NCBI RefSeq assembly: GCF_003544875.1
Contig: NZ_CP032094.1
Coordinates: 620,001-684,000 of the forward strand
DNA from: Vibrio alfacsensis
Lineage (GTDB): Bacteria; Pseudomonadota; Gammaproteobacteria; Enterobacterales; Vibrionaceae
Direction of reading: 5' to 3'
DNA length: 64,000 bases
Shown: one piece after another, positions 1-8,480 of the stretch
Position numbering within the stretch: position 1 is the stretch's first letter
Layout: each line of letters starts with the position of its first letter
Position numbers and translations under genes: made by a program
Notes under the pieces: model-generated
The model's database searches: none
Seen by the model: the letters and a program-made list of their open reading frames with translations, nothing else
Told to the model about the DNA's origin: nothing

Positions 1-2
1 AT

Positions 3-215
3 TTCGCTTGGTTGAGCGCGATTCTTTGGACGTTACTATTATGTGGGTTTGGATTGTTACTTCCGCTATTACCAGAAAAAATCAATAAAATCGTAACGAT
101 GGGTTTGATGGCTGCACCAGTGATCACATTGACCATTGCGGTAGCGAGCTTCATCTTAGTTAAAGTACGTAAGGCTTGGAACAAGTCGAAAACGACTCCG
201 GAACTGCCTCAGTAA
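3..215 (+). CDS. C-terminal fragment of an unidentified membrane protein
   Basis: The reading frame is open from the window edge to a TAA at 213-215, so the gene starts outside the window. What is visible is about 70 residues with two hydrophobic stretches, one around ILWTLLLCGFGLLLPLL and one around APVITLTIAVASFILV, then a basic tail (KVRKAWNKSK). This suggests the last two transmembrane segments of an inner-membrane protein with the C terminus in the cytoplasm. A TTG at 12 could start a short protein but has no good ribosome binding site, so truncation is the better reading. I do not recognise the family. A terminator follows directly. Confidence 0.6.
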   Translation, partial: FAWLSAILWTLLLCGFGLLLPLLPEKINKIVTMGLMAAPVITLTIAVASFILVKVRKAWNKSKTTPELPQ

Positions 216-246
216 TGAGGATTATGTAAGTTTCACATTCTATAAC

Positions 247-274
247 AAAAGAGGCGCATTCTTGCGCCTCTTTT
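247..274. terminator. Bidirectional intrinsic terminator
   Basis: A 12-bp perfect stem, AAAAGAGGCGCA pairing with TGCGCCTCTTTT around a 4-nt loop, is followed by TTTTGTTTGT on the plus strand and has A-rich sequence on the other side. It sits between two convergent genes and can serve both. Confidence 0.85.
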
Positions 275-292
275 GTTTGTATTGGGGTGATG

Positions 293-933
293 TTAGGCAC
301 TTGCGTAAATGACACTACCACCTTTTATCGTATCAATGATCTGACGAGACAACTTTTGTGGTAGTGCTGGGCATCCCCAGCTACGACCTAAGTAACCATT
401 TTTCTTGATAAAAGATGGGTTAGCGTAATTTGCGCCGTGGACGACAATATATCGTTCTCTCGCTTTATCGTTAACGCCAGAGGTCAAGCCATCAAGACGC
501 AGTGAATAGCCATTCGAACCATAATAGGTTGTATCTGTTAGAAACGTGCCCAATGACGTTTTGCGAGAGTTTATGATATTTGAAAACTTCGTTGCTGTCT
601 TTTTACCACTGTTCACACCGTGGGAAACGTAAGTGTTATAGATCAGTTTTTTCTTATCGAGATCGACGACATAAAAGCGTTTCTCTGTAGATGGTTTGCT
701 GTAATCGATGATCGTCAATACGGGCTTTTTCCGATTTGCAGTTTGATTGTACGCTAGATATGCATCACTAAACAATTGGTAGTCTAGAACGCCCTCTAAA
801 TTGGCTTCTTTATATGTTTTTCAATAAGTTGCTGGTTGATTTTGTTACCCGAATTTTTCCCTGAATGGTGCGCAAAAGCGAGAGGAGAAAATGATAGGGA
901 TGTCCATATCAACAATAAAAATAGCTTTTTCAT
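293..933 (-). CDS. Exported murein L,D-transpeptidase-family protein (YkuD_2-like), frameshifted
   Basis: Read from ATG at 933, the gene starts with a clear Sec signal peptide (MKKLFLLLIW..., cleavage near AFA-HH). It then loses frame at a run of five T (817-821; five A in the coding strand). Adding one A restores ...QQLIEKTYKEANLEG... and joins the signal peptide to a 160-residue body starting near 775, giving about 213 aa. The body has the catalytic-type motif HGANY...GRSWGCPAL, with His and the Cys of SWGC expected at the active site, as in YkuD_2-type L,D-transpeptidase domains. The likely location is the periplasm, acting on peptidoglycan peptides. The break is probably a sequencing error in the homopolymer, because both halves fit the family. 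The exact substrate is unknown. Confidence 0.8.
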
Positions 934-1658
934 TTTACTAATATAACTCTAAATATTGCAAGCTGGTTGATTGCTTCATGCACTCAGTAATACAGCATGC
1001 ACATCAAACTCATTCTATTCTCTATGTTTCTTAATATGAGTCTTATCACCTACTTTTCGAATAATAAAAGTAAGAAGTAAAACCTAATCACCTAAATGAT
1101 TGAAATATAAATACATTGAGATACTAATTGATGACTTTAAATCATTCAGTTCGAATATTAGCTTATTTGAGTTATTAATAAAACTGTGTTTACGAGGATT
1201 TACTTTATTAATTAAGCATTAAAACACTGTTCTTTTAAGTATTATTATAAAATGTCTTTTTAATTCAATGTTTCTATATGTAATAAAAGAATATGTGAAG
1301 AATGGATACTGTGAAGTGGGTCGTAACAAAGTATTACTTAGTAAACTTACCGCTCCCTATGTATCATGTTGCATTGTCTATCGGTCAACAAAAAATTGCT
1401 GTACCTACTAGGGGAGCGCTAGGGTATAGATTGTTAGCTACGATGTGAGATGGTCACCAACATAGGCGCTCTTCGTTGAGCTCCATAGTGTGTTCACTAT
1501 ATAGGTATGAATTATTTTATTATGAGTCATAATTTAATTAAGGTGAATTAATCTTAGTGAGTGGCATTCTTCAAATGAAATGATAAATAGAGTTCCTATT
1601 TATATATGCTAACAATGCGTGGTGTTAGCATCATTAATAGTAGTGAATGATATTGATT
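934..1658. other. AT-rich intergenic region with inverted repeats, no supported gene
   Basis: No convincing coding region is visible here. Structures present: a near-palindrome ATTATGAGTCATAAT (about 1516-1530); an imperfect dyad CGCTCCCTA at 1351-1359 against TAGGGGAGCG at 1409-1418 enclosing about 50 nt; a small hairpin AAATAG/CTATTT at 1585-1601; and an 8-bp stem TGCTAACA/TGTTAGCA at 1607-1630. None has a clean T tract. A small regulatory RNA or long 5' leader is possible, but nothing proves it. Confidence 0.4.
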
Positions 1659-1715
1659 ATGAGTGATAATACTGTAATTTTAAATGAAAATACAGAGGAA
1701 TTTGTTCAAGAATAA
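1659..1715 (+). other. 18-codon micro-ORF leading into a CATTGT repeat
   Basis: An ATG at 1659 opens an acidic 18-residue peptide (MSDNTVILNENTEEFVQE) ending with TAA at 1713. In the same frame beyond the stop, five CATTGT units read His-Cys five times, then CCGN and a Cys/Lys-rich tail to a TAA at 1816-1818. There is no strong ribosome binding site. Because this sequence has many missing homopolymer bases, the stop or the frame may be wrong. I cannot say whether it is expressed. Confidence 0.25.
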
Positions 1716-1745
1716 CATTGTCATTGTCATTGTCATTGTCATTGT
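1716..1745 (+). repeat. Five tandem CATTGT hexanucleotides
   Basis: Five perfect 6-bp units in a row. The unit length keeps frame, so copy-number change would add or remove dipeptides (His-Cys, Ile-Val or Leu-Ser depending on frame). The repeat lies about 175 bp upstream of the racemase gene. Confidence 0.9.
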
Positions 1746-1921
1746 TGTGGTAATTTAAGAATGTGCTTGTTAATTAAGTGCTTGTGTGTAAAGAAAAAAG
1801 TGAAAATAGAGTTTCTATAAGATCTAGACATGACAGGCGCAGTGGTTGTATAAGTCGTTTGAAATGGTTTATCGATTGTGTGTTTGGGTCGGTTGAGTTT
1901 TCAATGGAATAAGGAGTGTAT

Positions 1922-2620
1922 ATGAAAACGATAGGGCTTATTGGAGGAATGTCATGGGAGTCTACCTCTAACTATTACCAAATTATTAACCGTGAAGTAA
2001 AAGGGCAGCTTGGTGGATTACATTCAGCAAAGTTGTGTTTGTACAGTGTGGACTTTGCCGAGATTGAAGCGCTTCAGCATCAAGGTCGTTGGGAAGATAC
2101 GGCAACGATACTATCAGCGGCTGCGCAGTCAGTTGAAGCTGGTGGCGCGGATTTTATTTTGATTTGTACGAATACAATGCACAAAGTTGCGGACCAAATT
2201 CAGGCGTCGGTTAATGTGCCTCTATTGCATATCGCAGATACTACGGCAGAGCAACTTGTCGCAGATGGTATCAAGAAAGTAGGTCTGCTAGGGACCCGTT
2301 TTACAATGGAGCAGGATTTTTACAAGCAGCGTCTAATCCGGAAATTTGGTATTGATGTCATCGTACCGAGCACGGAAGATCAAACTACAATTCATGACAT
2401 TATTTATAATGAATTGTGCAAAGGAGAAATAAGAGAAGCATCTCGTCAGAGTTACTTAGCTATTATGAGCCAACTTGTTGAAATGGGGGCTGAGGCGGTG
2501 ATTTTAGGGTGTACAGAAATCGCAATGCTCGTTGGTCCTCAATATACCGACATAAAGCTATATGATACGACAGAGATTCATGCGAAAGCGGCAGTAGATG
2601 TAGCACTGAAAGGTATGTGA
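1922..2620 (+). CDS. Aspartate/glutamate racemase family protein (RacX/YgeA-like)
   Basis: This is a 232-residue cytosolic protein of the PLP-independent Asp/Glu racemase superfamily. The N terminus MKTIGLIGGMSWEST is typical of the RacX/YgeA branch. The two catalytic cysteines are in ICTNTMH (C82) and ILGCTEI (C197). By family knowledge such enzymes interconvert D- and L-amino acids by two-base catalysis, often with broad specificity. Start choice: AAGGAG at 1911-1916 lies 5 nt before ATG 1922; a GTG six bases upstream overlaps that site and is rejected. Length is normal. The true substrate cannot be read from sequence. An L,D-transpeptidase gene lies upstream on the opposite strand, so D-amino-acid supply for the cell wall is a loose possibility only. 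Confidence 0.9.
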   Translation: MKTIGLIGGMSWESTSNYYQIINREVKGQLGGLHSAKLCLYSVDFAEIEALQHQGRWEDTATILSAAAQSVEAGGADFILICTNTMHKVADQIQASVNVPLLHIADTTAEQLVADGIKKVGLLGTRFTMEQDFYKQRLIRKFGIDVIVPSTEDQTTIHDIIYNELCKGEIREASRQSYLAIMSQLVEMGAEAVILGCTEIAMLVGPQYTDIKLYDTTEIHAKAAVDVALKGM

Positions 2621-2648
2621 TGTTGTCGGTTAAACTTAAGGAAGAGAT

Positions 2649-2822
2649 ATGTGCCATTATTGTGGGCAATGCCGTCAATTTACTCGTCAACGAGGAAGCG
2701 CGGACATGTGCTTTGCTTGGGGCCAGCCAACCTTTGCGAAAAAAGAAGCCTGTGGTTACTTTATGCCCATGATTTCTAAGATAGAACAAGTTAAACTTCC
2801 TATAAAACATGAGATTGACTGA
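2649..2822 (+). CDS. Small cysteine-rich hypothetical protein
   Basis: This 57-codon ORF starts with MCHYCGQCRQF, so two CxxC-type spacings occur in the first eight residues, with further Cys in ADMCFAW and EACGYF. The start at 2649 has a GGAAGAG-like site about 5 nt upstream, and the gene follows the racemase gene by 28 bp on the same strand, so it may be co-transcribed. The N-terminal cysteine pattern suggests a zinc or iron-sulfur knuckle. I do not recognise a named family. Confidence 0.5.
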   Translation: MCHYCGQCRQFTRQRGSADMCFAWGQPTFAKKEACGYFMPMISKIEQVKLPIKHEID

Positions 2823-2957
2823 AAAAGCAGCGTAGTGTGATGTTTCTTTAGGCAAACAGTTCCGTGCACGCAAGGCAAACGTTTGCCTGGGTTGGGTATG
2901 TAGTATAATCTGCGCGGCGTCACGAATTGGTGTCGCGTATTACATATCAGGATCCTC

Positions 2958-3716
2958 ATGTTTAAGAAATCTCTTGCTCTTTTGCTTGCCGCATATTCGC
3001 TTCCGTCTGTTGCAGGTTCTACTATCGGTATTGTTGGCGCGATGGATGTAGAAGTTGAAGCGTTACTGCCAAAAATTCAAAATCAACAAATCAAAACAAT
3101 TGGTAGTCATCGTTTTTATACCGGTGAGTTAGAGGGAAAATCGGTCGTTGTGACTAAATCTGGCGTTGGTAAGGTTAATGCCGCGATGACAACGACCTTA
3201 CTTATTGAGTCGTTTGGTGTAGAGCAGCTTATTTTTACGGGCATTGCCGGTGCGAGTGATCCTAAATTGGACCCATTGGATGTGGTTGTTTCAACTCGTC
3301 TTGTCCAGCATGATGTCGATCTAACCGCATTTAATATGCCAAAAGGCCTTTTGCCTGACTATCAGGAACGTTACTTCTACGCAGATAAAGCACTACAAAA
3401 ATACGCTTTCGAAGCGGCCGTTGACACGCTTGGAAAAGAGAGTGTTTACCGAGGCATTATCGCATCTGGTGATCAGTTCATTGCGAGCAAAGTAAAGGTA
3501 ACGGGTATTTACCAAGAATACAACGCGATGGCGGTAGAAATGGAAGGGGCTGCATTAGGCCAAGTTGCTGATGCATTTAAGGTGCCTTACGTTGTTATTC
3601 GTACCATTTCTGATAAAGCTGATGGTTCTGCTGAAATGGTTTATTCAGATTTGAAGAAAGCAACCGCGGACAATTCGGCAAATATTACGCTTAACATGCT
3701 AAAGCGCATGCAATAG
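2958..3716 (+). CDS. Exported 5'-methylthioadenosine/S-adenosylhomocysteine nucleosidase
   Basis: The protein is 252 residues. Residues about 1-20 form a Sec signal peptide (MFKKSLALLLAAYSLPSVAG), followed by a full MTAN domain. The domain begins IGIVGAMDVEVEALL, where E32 matches the catalytic acid of Pfs. It also keeps the nucleoside-binding VEMEGAA motif and the SDKAD motif with the catalytic Asp. MTAN hydrolyses MTA and SAH (and 5'-deoxyadenosine) to adenine plus the sugar thioether. The classical enzyme is cytosolic; here the leader points to the periplasm, where it could salvage nucleosides from outside. The ATG at 2958 follows a CAGGATCCTC spacer. It is likely a second MTAN beside the housekeeping pfs, which is not in this window. 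Confidence 0.9.
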   Translation: MFKKSLALLLAAYSLPSVAGSTIGIVGAMDVEVEALLPKIQNQQIKTIGSHRFYTGELEGKSVVVTKSGVGKVNAAMTTTLLIESFGVEQLIFTGIAGASDPKLDPLDVVVSTRLVQHDVDLTAFNMPKGLLPDYQERYFYADKALQKYAFEAAVDTLGKESVYRGIIASGDQFIASKVKVTGIYQEYNAMAVEMEGAALGQVADAFKVPYVVIRTISDKADGSAEMVYSDLKKATADNSANITLNMLKRMQ

Positions 3717-3800
3717 ATACTGCCATTATTCGATACATCCAAGCATTGTTCGCGTTTGGCGTATGATTTACTCCGACTCTGATTCTGGCGTGGGAATCGT

Positions 3801-6139
3801 TCATGATAGAGTCGGGGATTCAATAGGTTGATACGTTTTCCCGCTTCGCCACCAAGCGATCAGTTGATCTTTTGTCATCGGTTTGCCAAATAGATAACCT
3901 TGCATAAAATCACAGTGATAAGTAGATAGCCACTCGTACATCACATGATGTTCAATTCCTCCGCAGTCACTGTTTTGTTTTGGGCGTGACAAAGTTCAAT
4001 AATGGGCTTTATAACGTGGCCATTATTTGTTTGCATCAGCGTTAATAAAAACTGACGGTCAAATTTGATTTTTTGAACGGGGTATTGAACCAATTGCGTC
4101 AATGATGTGTAACCAGACCCAAAATCGTCGATAGCAAGGCGATAGCCAAGTTCTGATAGTTTATCGAGTAAGGCGGTTCCCTGATGGTCAGAGGCATACG
4201 TCTCTGTGATTTCTAGTTCTATATTCTTTGTTGGGATGCCGTTTTTGAGTGTATGCTTGTGAATAAAACCTGCCATCTCCAATGAATTTAATTCGGCGGA
4301 AGACAAGTTAATGGATAAGATAATCTCTTTACCAAATATATCCTTAAGGTGATGGTATTCAGCGGTGGCATGAGAGAAAACCCAACGGTCAATTTTTTCG
4401 AACATCCCTGTCTGTTCAGCGATAGGTATAAATTCTTGGGGAGAAACAAGTCCAATTCCCTCCGCTTCCCATCTAAGCAGTACTTCTAGTCCCTCAACAT
4501 GTTGTTGAGCGCTGTCCATATAGGGTTGGTAGACAAGGTAAAACTCATCCTCAACGTTTGATTTTCTTAACGCTCGCTCAATTTGGCTTCTTCGTTTCGC
4601 TTCAACATTTAGCGATGCTGAGTAATAAGCAAATTGATTTTTCCCCGCACGTTTAGCTTGATACATCGCCGCATCGGCGTTGGAAAGCAGACGAGTGATT
4701 TCCTGACCATCTTGTGGATATTGCGCAATGCCAATACTTGCGGTGATGGGGTAGGAGAGTGAAAACTCATTCTCTGAGCTTTGCATCGGCTTTAATAACT
4801 CAGTTGCAAATAGGCTCGAGATGTTTTCTTTTTTCTCATTTGTTGAAAGCAATATTGCGAACTCATCGCCAGAAAGACGAGATCCAAAACAAGTGCCAAT
4901 CCCAAGCTTAGAATGCTTGTTACATAGTCTAGTTAAATGTGATGAAAACTCTTTTAATAACTCGTCGCCAACTTTATGGCCATACTTATCGTTGACGTAT
5001 TTGAAGTTATCCAAGTCGATATAAATAACCCATAGTTGATTTCCCGGTGACGCCAGTGTATTCATCGCTAATTGGTGAAAATAATGCCGATTGGCTAGCT
5101 GAGTTAAATGGTCGGTTTCGGCAAGGTGTTTTGTCTCACGATAGACGACGTTTAGCTCTTCATACATATCGAAAAATCGAGAGGAAAGGCGACCAATTTC
5201 GTCATTAGTATCTAGAACGTCAATTTTCTTTCTTTGATTAGATTCCATTTCCTGAAGTTGCTTATCCAGCCGAGAAACTGGGCGCAGTACATAACGATAA
5301 ATGATAGAAACAATGATTGTGATAGTAATGAAAGCTGCAATACCAAACGAGAATGCAAGTTCTAGCCATACGCGATCGACTTTGTTCCACATCAGATATT
5401 CTGCGGGTGATAATACGGCATAAAAATGAGGCAATAGTTCGATTGTTTGGGCAAGTGGGACATCAAGCACAATCGCTTTGCTTGAGAACGTAATGACACT
5501 GTGTGTATCAAACTCGATTTGATGTTTAATCTGATTAAAGGCTTCTAGTGAAACGGAAACCACCACAAAAAAGACATTTTGAGGGTCAAAACTTAGTGGT
5601 GCGTTACCTGTTCGCTTATCAAAAAGTTCATATTGGAGAAGAATGCTTTGGCCGCTAGAGTTATAGATGAATCCCGTGTGGTTTGTCTCTCCGTATTTTT
5701 CATAACTTGTTGAGACATAGTCGAGTATGTTTGGGTCAACACGGTCGTTCGCTTCGTAGTATTGGTTTTCTGTGTAGTAGATGACATTTTGTGCTCCATC
5801 GAGAATGGCCATGTTCGCGTCACCGCCATATCCATAACTAAGTACATCTACCGTTTCATCGAGGCGTTGAAATAGTTGCCTCTCACGATATCGATTGTCA
5901 TGATTTACGAAGTAATCCTGCAAGACATCACTCTTGCTTAATGTGTACGCATAGCTATTCAGGAAAATGTTGGCTTGACGAAATTGCCCCGCGAGTTTTT
6001 CCATTTGCAGTTGGATATAGCTATCTTCACGTTTAACGAGGGTGACTTTTTGGATGCTGTAAATGATGTAACTTGATACGACAGCACTCAATAGAATGAT
6101 CGGCGCAACGAGCAACACCACTCTGTGACTTAATTTCAT
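3801..6139 (-). CDS. Membrane-bound GGDEF-EAL cyclic-di-GMP protein, frameshifted near the C terminus
   Basis: Order of parts: N-terminal membrane helix (about 7-28), a large periplasmic sensor region (about 30-255), second helix (about 258-285), HAMP-like linker, GGDEF domain (about 345-500) with site RLSGDEFAIL, and EAL domain (about 515-779). The GGDEF signature is SGDEF, usually compatible with diguanylate cyclase activity. The EAL motif reads EVLLRW rather than EALLRW, but downstream elements are present (ELEITET, IDDFGSGYTSL, KIKFDRQF). At 3958-3959 the frame breaks; one more C (G on the coding strand) restores TAEGIEHHVMYEWL and carries the protein to a stop at 3801, about 779 aa. It may make or break c-di-GMP, or both. 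A Fur-box-like site lies upstream of the start. A giant LapA-type adhesin, a typical c-di-GMP output, lies further along the window. Confidence 0.88.
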
Positions 6140-6208
6140 CGCGGTATTTTATTCCGTTTGTGTCTTTACAAACTACAAACGTTGCTTCCCTTGCGGTACT
6201 GAACGAGT

Positions 6209-6227
6209 GAGAATGATAATCATGGTT
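6209..6227. promoter_or_regulatory. Candidate Fur box upstream of the GGDEF-EAL gene
   Basis: GAGAATGATAATCATGGTT matches 15 of 19 positions of the classical Fur consensus and contains the palindromic core ATGATAATCAT. It lies about 70 bp upstream of the start codon at 6139 (minus strand). The same core occurs at 13352-13362. Confidence 0.45.
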
Positions 6228-6420
6228 TGTTGCCAATTGTAAGCACACTATTTTTGAATTTCAGGCCCCCTTATTGTATTTGTGATGATGTAAATAGTTT
6301 TAGTGCGAATTGTTGCAAAATGTAGTCATTGATTTGATGGTTTTTATATTGAATATCCGAGTAACTATCGAGATAGGGTGCTCTACGAGAGCAGCTTGAT
6401 TTGGGTCGTCTTTAGTAGTC

Positions 6421-6436
6421 ATCGAAACGTTTCGAT
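6421..6436. promoter_or_regulatory. LacI-family operator 1 (probable RbsR site)
   Basis: A perfect 16-bp palindrome, ATCGAAACGTTTCGAT, of the LacI/GalR type with a central CG. An identical copy lies 131 bp downstream. The pair could support DNA looping by a dimer or tetramer of the rbsR product encoded at the end of this locus. The region 6140-6642 holds no other gene. Confidence 0.8.
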
Positions 6437-6551
6437 GGTTTCGGTGTGACATAAGTAGACTTTTGTTCGGACTGCGTCTGAAATTTCCCGATCATTCTCA
6501 CACCTTGCGAATCCTCTACTAGTCAAATTTTATGGCCGCTCTATTATTGCT

Positions 6552-6567
6552 ATCGAAACGTTTCGAT
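6552..6567. promoter_or_regulatory. LacI-family operator 2 (probable RbsR site)
   Basis: Identical 16-bp palindrome to the one at 6421-6436, lying 75 bp upstream of the rbsD start codon, where it would overlap or closely follow the rbsD promoter. Confidence 0.8.
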
Positions 6568-6642
6568 GAGTTTTATGTCAATAAGAAGTATTAAAAACTG
6601 GCGCTCACAGTTGTTTAAACGTGTAACCGAAAGGTCGATGAA

Positions 6643-7060
6643 ATGAAAAAGTACCCTATTAAATTCCGAAATTTCTTACTTGGTCTCGACGCTAGGCCAT
6701 ACCGATGAGATCACGATTTGTGATGCAGGTTTGCCGATCCCTGAACATGTGCAGCGCATTGACTTAGCACTGACGCATGGGGTTCCTAGTTTTATAGAAA
6801 CTGTTCGCGTGATTTTGTCTGAATCGCAAGTAGAGCGCGCAATTATCGCGGAAGAGTTTGTTCAGGTTAGTCCTACTCACCATGATGCCCTGATTGCTGA
6901 GTTACAAAGAGACAGTGAACAAAGCGGTAAGACAATTGATGTTGTTTACATGTCCCACGAAGCTTTTAAATCTCGTACAGAGCAAAGCCGCGCGGTTGTA
7001 AGAACAGGAGAGTGTACACCATACGCAAATGTCATTTTTCAAGCGGGTGTCACGTTCTAA
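6643..7060 (+). CDS. rbsD: D-ribose pyranase RbsD, frameshifted at the N terminus
   Basis: RbsD converts the beta-pyranose form of D-ribose to the furanose form used by ribokinase. The body matches the family: LGHTDEITICDAGLPIP near the N terminus (catalytic His in GHTD, Asp in CDAGLPIP) and TGECTPYANVIFQAGVTF at the C terminus. The natural start is ATG 6643, with AAAGG 8 nt upstream, but the frame to the body is off. The run of five A at 6646-6650 would need two more A (or one fewer). With two added, the protein begins MKKSTLLNSEISYLV and is 139 aa, exactly the E. coli length. The defect is probably a homopolymer sequencing error. First gene of a ribose locus. Confidence 0.88.
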
Positions 7061-7104
7061 ATAACGTTGTCGATTCCAAGTTTTCCTGAAATGGAAGGTA
7101 ATTT

Positions 7105-8426
7105 ATGTTTATAAAAATACAACAGTTCAGCACGCGGATGGTTACTTAAACAAAACGCCGTTGTTCCAGTTCTTACTACTTTCTTCTGTGTTTGCGCTTT
7201 GGTCAGCAGCCGCGGCACTAAATGACGTTCTGATCACTCAGTTTAAATCGATCTTTGATCTTTCAAACTTCGCTTCGGCATTAGTTCAATCAGCATTCTA
7301 CGGAGCGTACTTTCTAGTCGCGATTCCTGCGTCTATGGTTGTGAAGAAAACTTCTTACAAGCTGGCGATTTTACTTGGTCTTGCTTTGTACATCTTCGGT
7401 TGTTTGATGTTCTTCCCTGCATCGCATGCGGGCACCTACACTATGTTCTTAGCCGCGATTTTCTGTATTGCGATTGGTTTATCATTTCTTGAGACCTCTT
7501 GTAATACTTACTCTGCGATGATTGGTGAGCCTGAACGTGCGACTTTGCGCCTCAACGTCTCTCATACAATCAATGCGATGGGTTACATTATTGGTTTGCT
7601 GCTTGGTAAGCATTTGATCTTCCAAGAGGGTGTTGACGTGGAACATATGATGTCTACGTTGACAGGTGCAGAACTTGCTATGTTTAAAGAACAAGTTCTG
7701 CAACAAACGCTAGAACCATATAAATGGCTAGTGGGTATTATTGCGACGGTTGCTACGCTTATCGCGATTACAGAGTATCCAAATTGTAAAGCGGTTGCCG
7801 ACAAGAAAGAAGAACAGCCTTCTTTTGGTGAAACGCTATCTTACCTAGCTGGCAATGCCCGTTTCTTCAAAGGTATCGTGACCCAATTTGCTTACGTAGG
7901 TATGCAAGTAGCGGTGTGGTCATTTACGATTCGTCTAGCATTAGAAATGGACTCAACCATGGTAGAACATGACGCTGCAAACTACTTGCTGTATGCATTT
8001 ATCATGTACTTCTTAGGCAAACTATTAGCGAACTACTTGTTTACTAAAACCTCTCAAGAAAATGTATTGATGGGTTACTCAGCGATAGGTTTCTTATGTT
8101 TGATTTATGTGACATTTGTTCCTAACTTCAGTGCGGTTTGGGTCGCTGTAGGTACATCAGCATTGTTCGCGCCTTGTTGGGCAACGATCTTCGCATCAAC
8201 GCTTCAATCTGTAGATACTCGTTACACAGAAACTGCGGGTGGTTTTGTCGTGATGTCTATCATTGGTGGCGCTGCGATTCCAGTTATCCAAGGTTTGCTA
8301 GCGGATTCAGTAGGCATGCAAGCTTCTTTCTTAGTAAGTGCACTTTGTTTCGCGATTGTATTCTTCTACTTCATGAGTGAGAAAAAATACAAGCAAGCAT
8401 TTAGCTACAAGGTTGCTGAAGCTTAA
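7105..8426 (+). CDS. FucP-type MFS sugar permease, probable ribose transporter, frameshifted at the N terminus
   Basis: This is a 12-helix major facilitator protein of the FucP (sugar:H+ symporter) family, recognisable from NDVLITQFKSIFDLS, SAFYGAYFLVAIPAS and FLETSCNTYSAMIG. The strong ribosome site (GGAAGG) precedes ATG 7105, but the frame breaks in a run of five A at 7113-7117. One more A gives MFIKNTTVQHADGYLNKTPLFQFLLL and a protein of about 440 aa. Lying between rbsD and rbsK, it most likely imports ribose in place of the usual RbsACB ABC transporter. The substrate is inferred from context only. Confidence 0.85.
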
Positions 8427-8435
8427 TTTTAATAG

Positions 8436-8464
8436 ATGGCTGCTCGATATAGGGCAGCCATTTC
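8436..8464 (+). terminator. Intercistronic hairpin / weak terminator
   Basis: A stem ATGGCTGC/GCAGCCAT with a 10-nt loop is followed by TTCT. It lies 9 bp after the permease stop and just before the ribosome site of the next gene, so it may attenuate or protect the upstream mRNA. The ATG inside the stem at 8436 is in frame with the next gene but is an unlikely start. Confidence 0.5.
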
Positions 8465-8480
8465 TAGTGAGAGATTGATG

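Noticed and set aside
1713..1715. Recoded stop codon (for example selenocysteine) in the CATTGT micro-ORF
   Set aside because: The codon is TAA, which is not used for selenocysteine, and there is no SECIS-like element; a base-call error or chance is simpler.
2463..2959. Minus-strand open frames overlapping the racemase 3' end and the Cys-rich ORF
   Set aside because: No ribosome site, no recognisable domain, and they oppose better-supported plus-strand genes.
3771..3812. Bipartite inverted repeat between the MTAN gene and the GGDEF-EAL gene as a terminator
   Set aside because: Pairing is good (CCGACTCT/AGAGTCGG with an inner GATTC/GAATC) but there is no T tract and it overlaps the stop codon; kept only as a possible 3'-end structure.
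8436..8480. ATG at 8436 as start of the DUF4432 protein
   Set aside because: It lies inside a hairpin stem without a ribosome site; ATG 8481 has a suitable upstream GTGAGAG.
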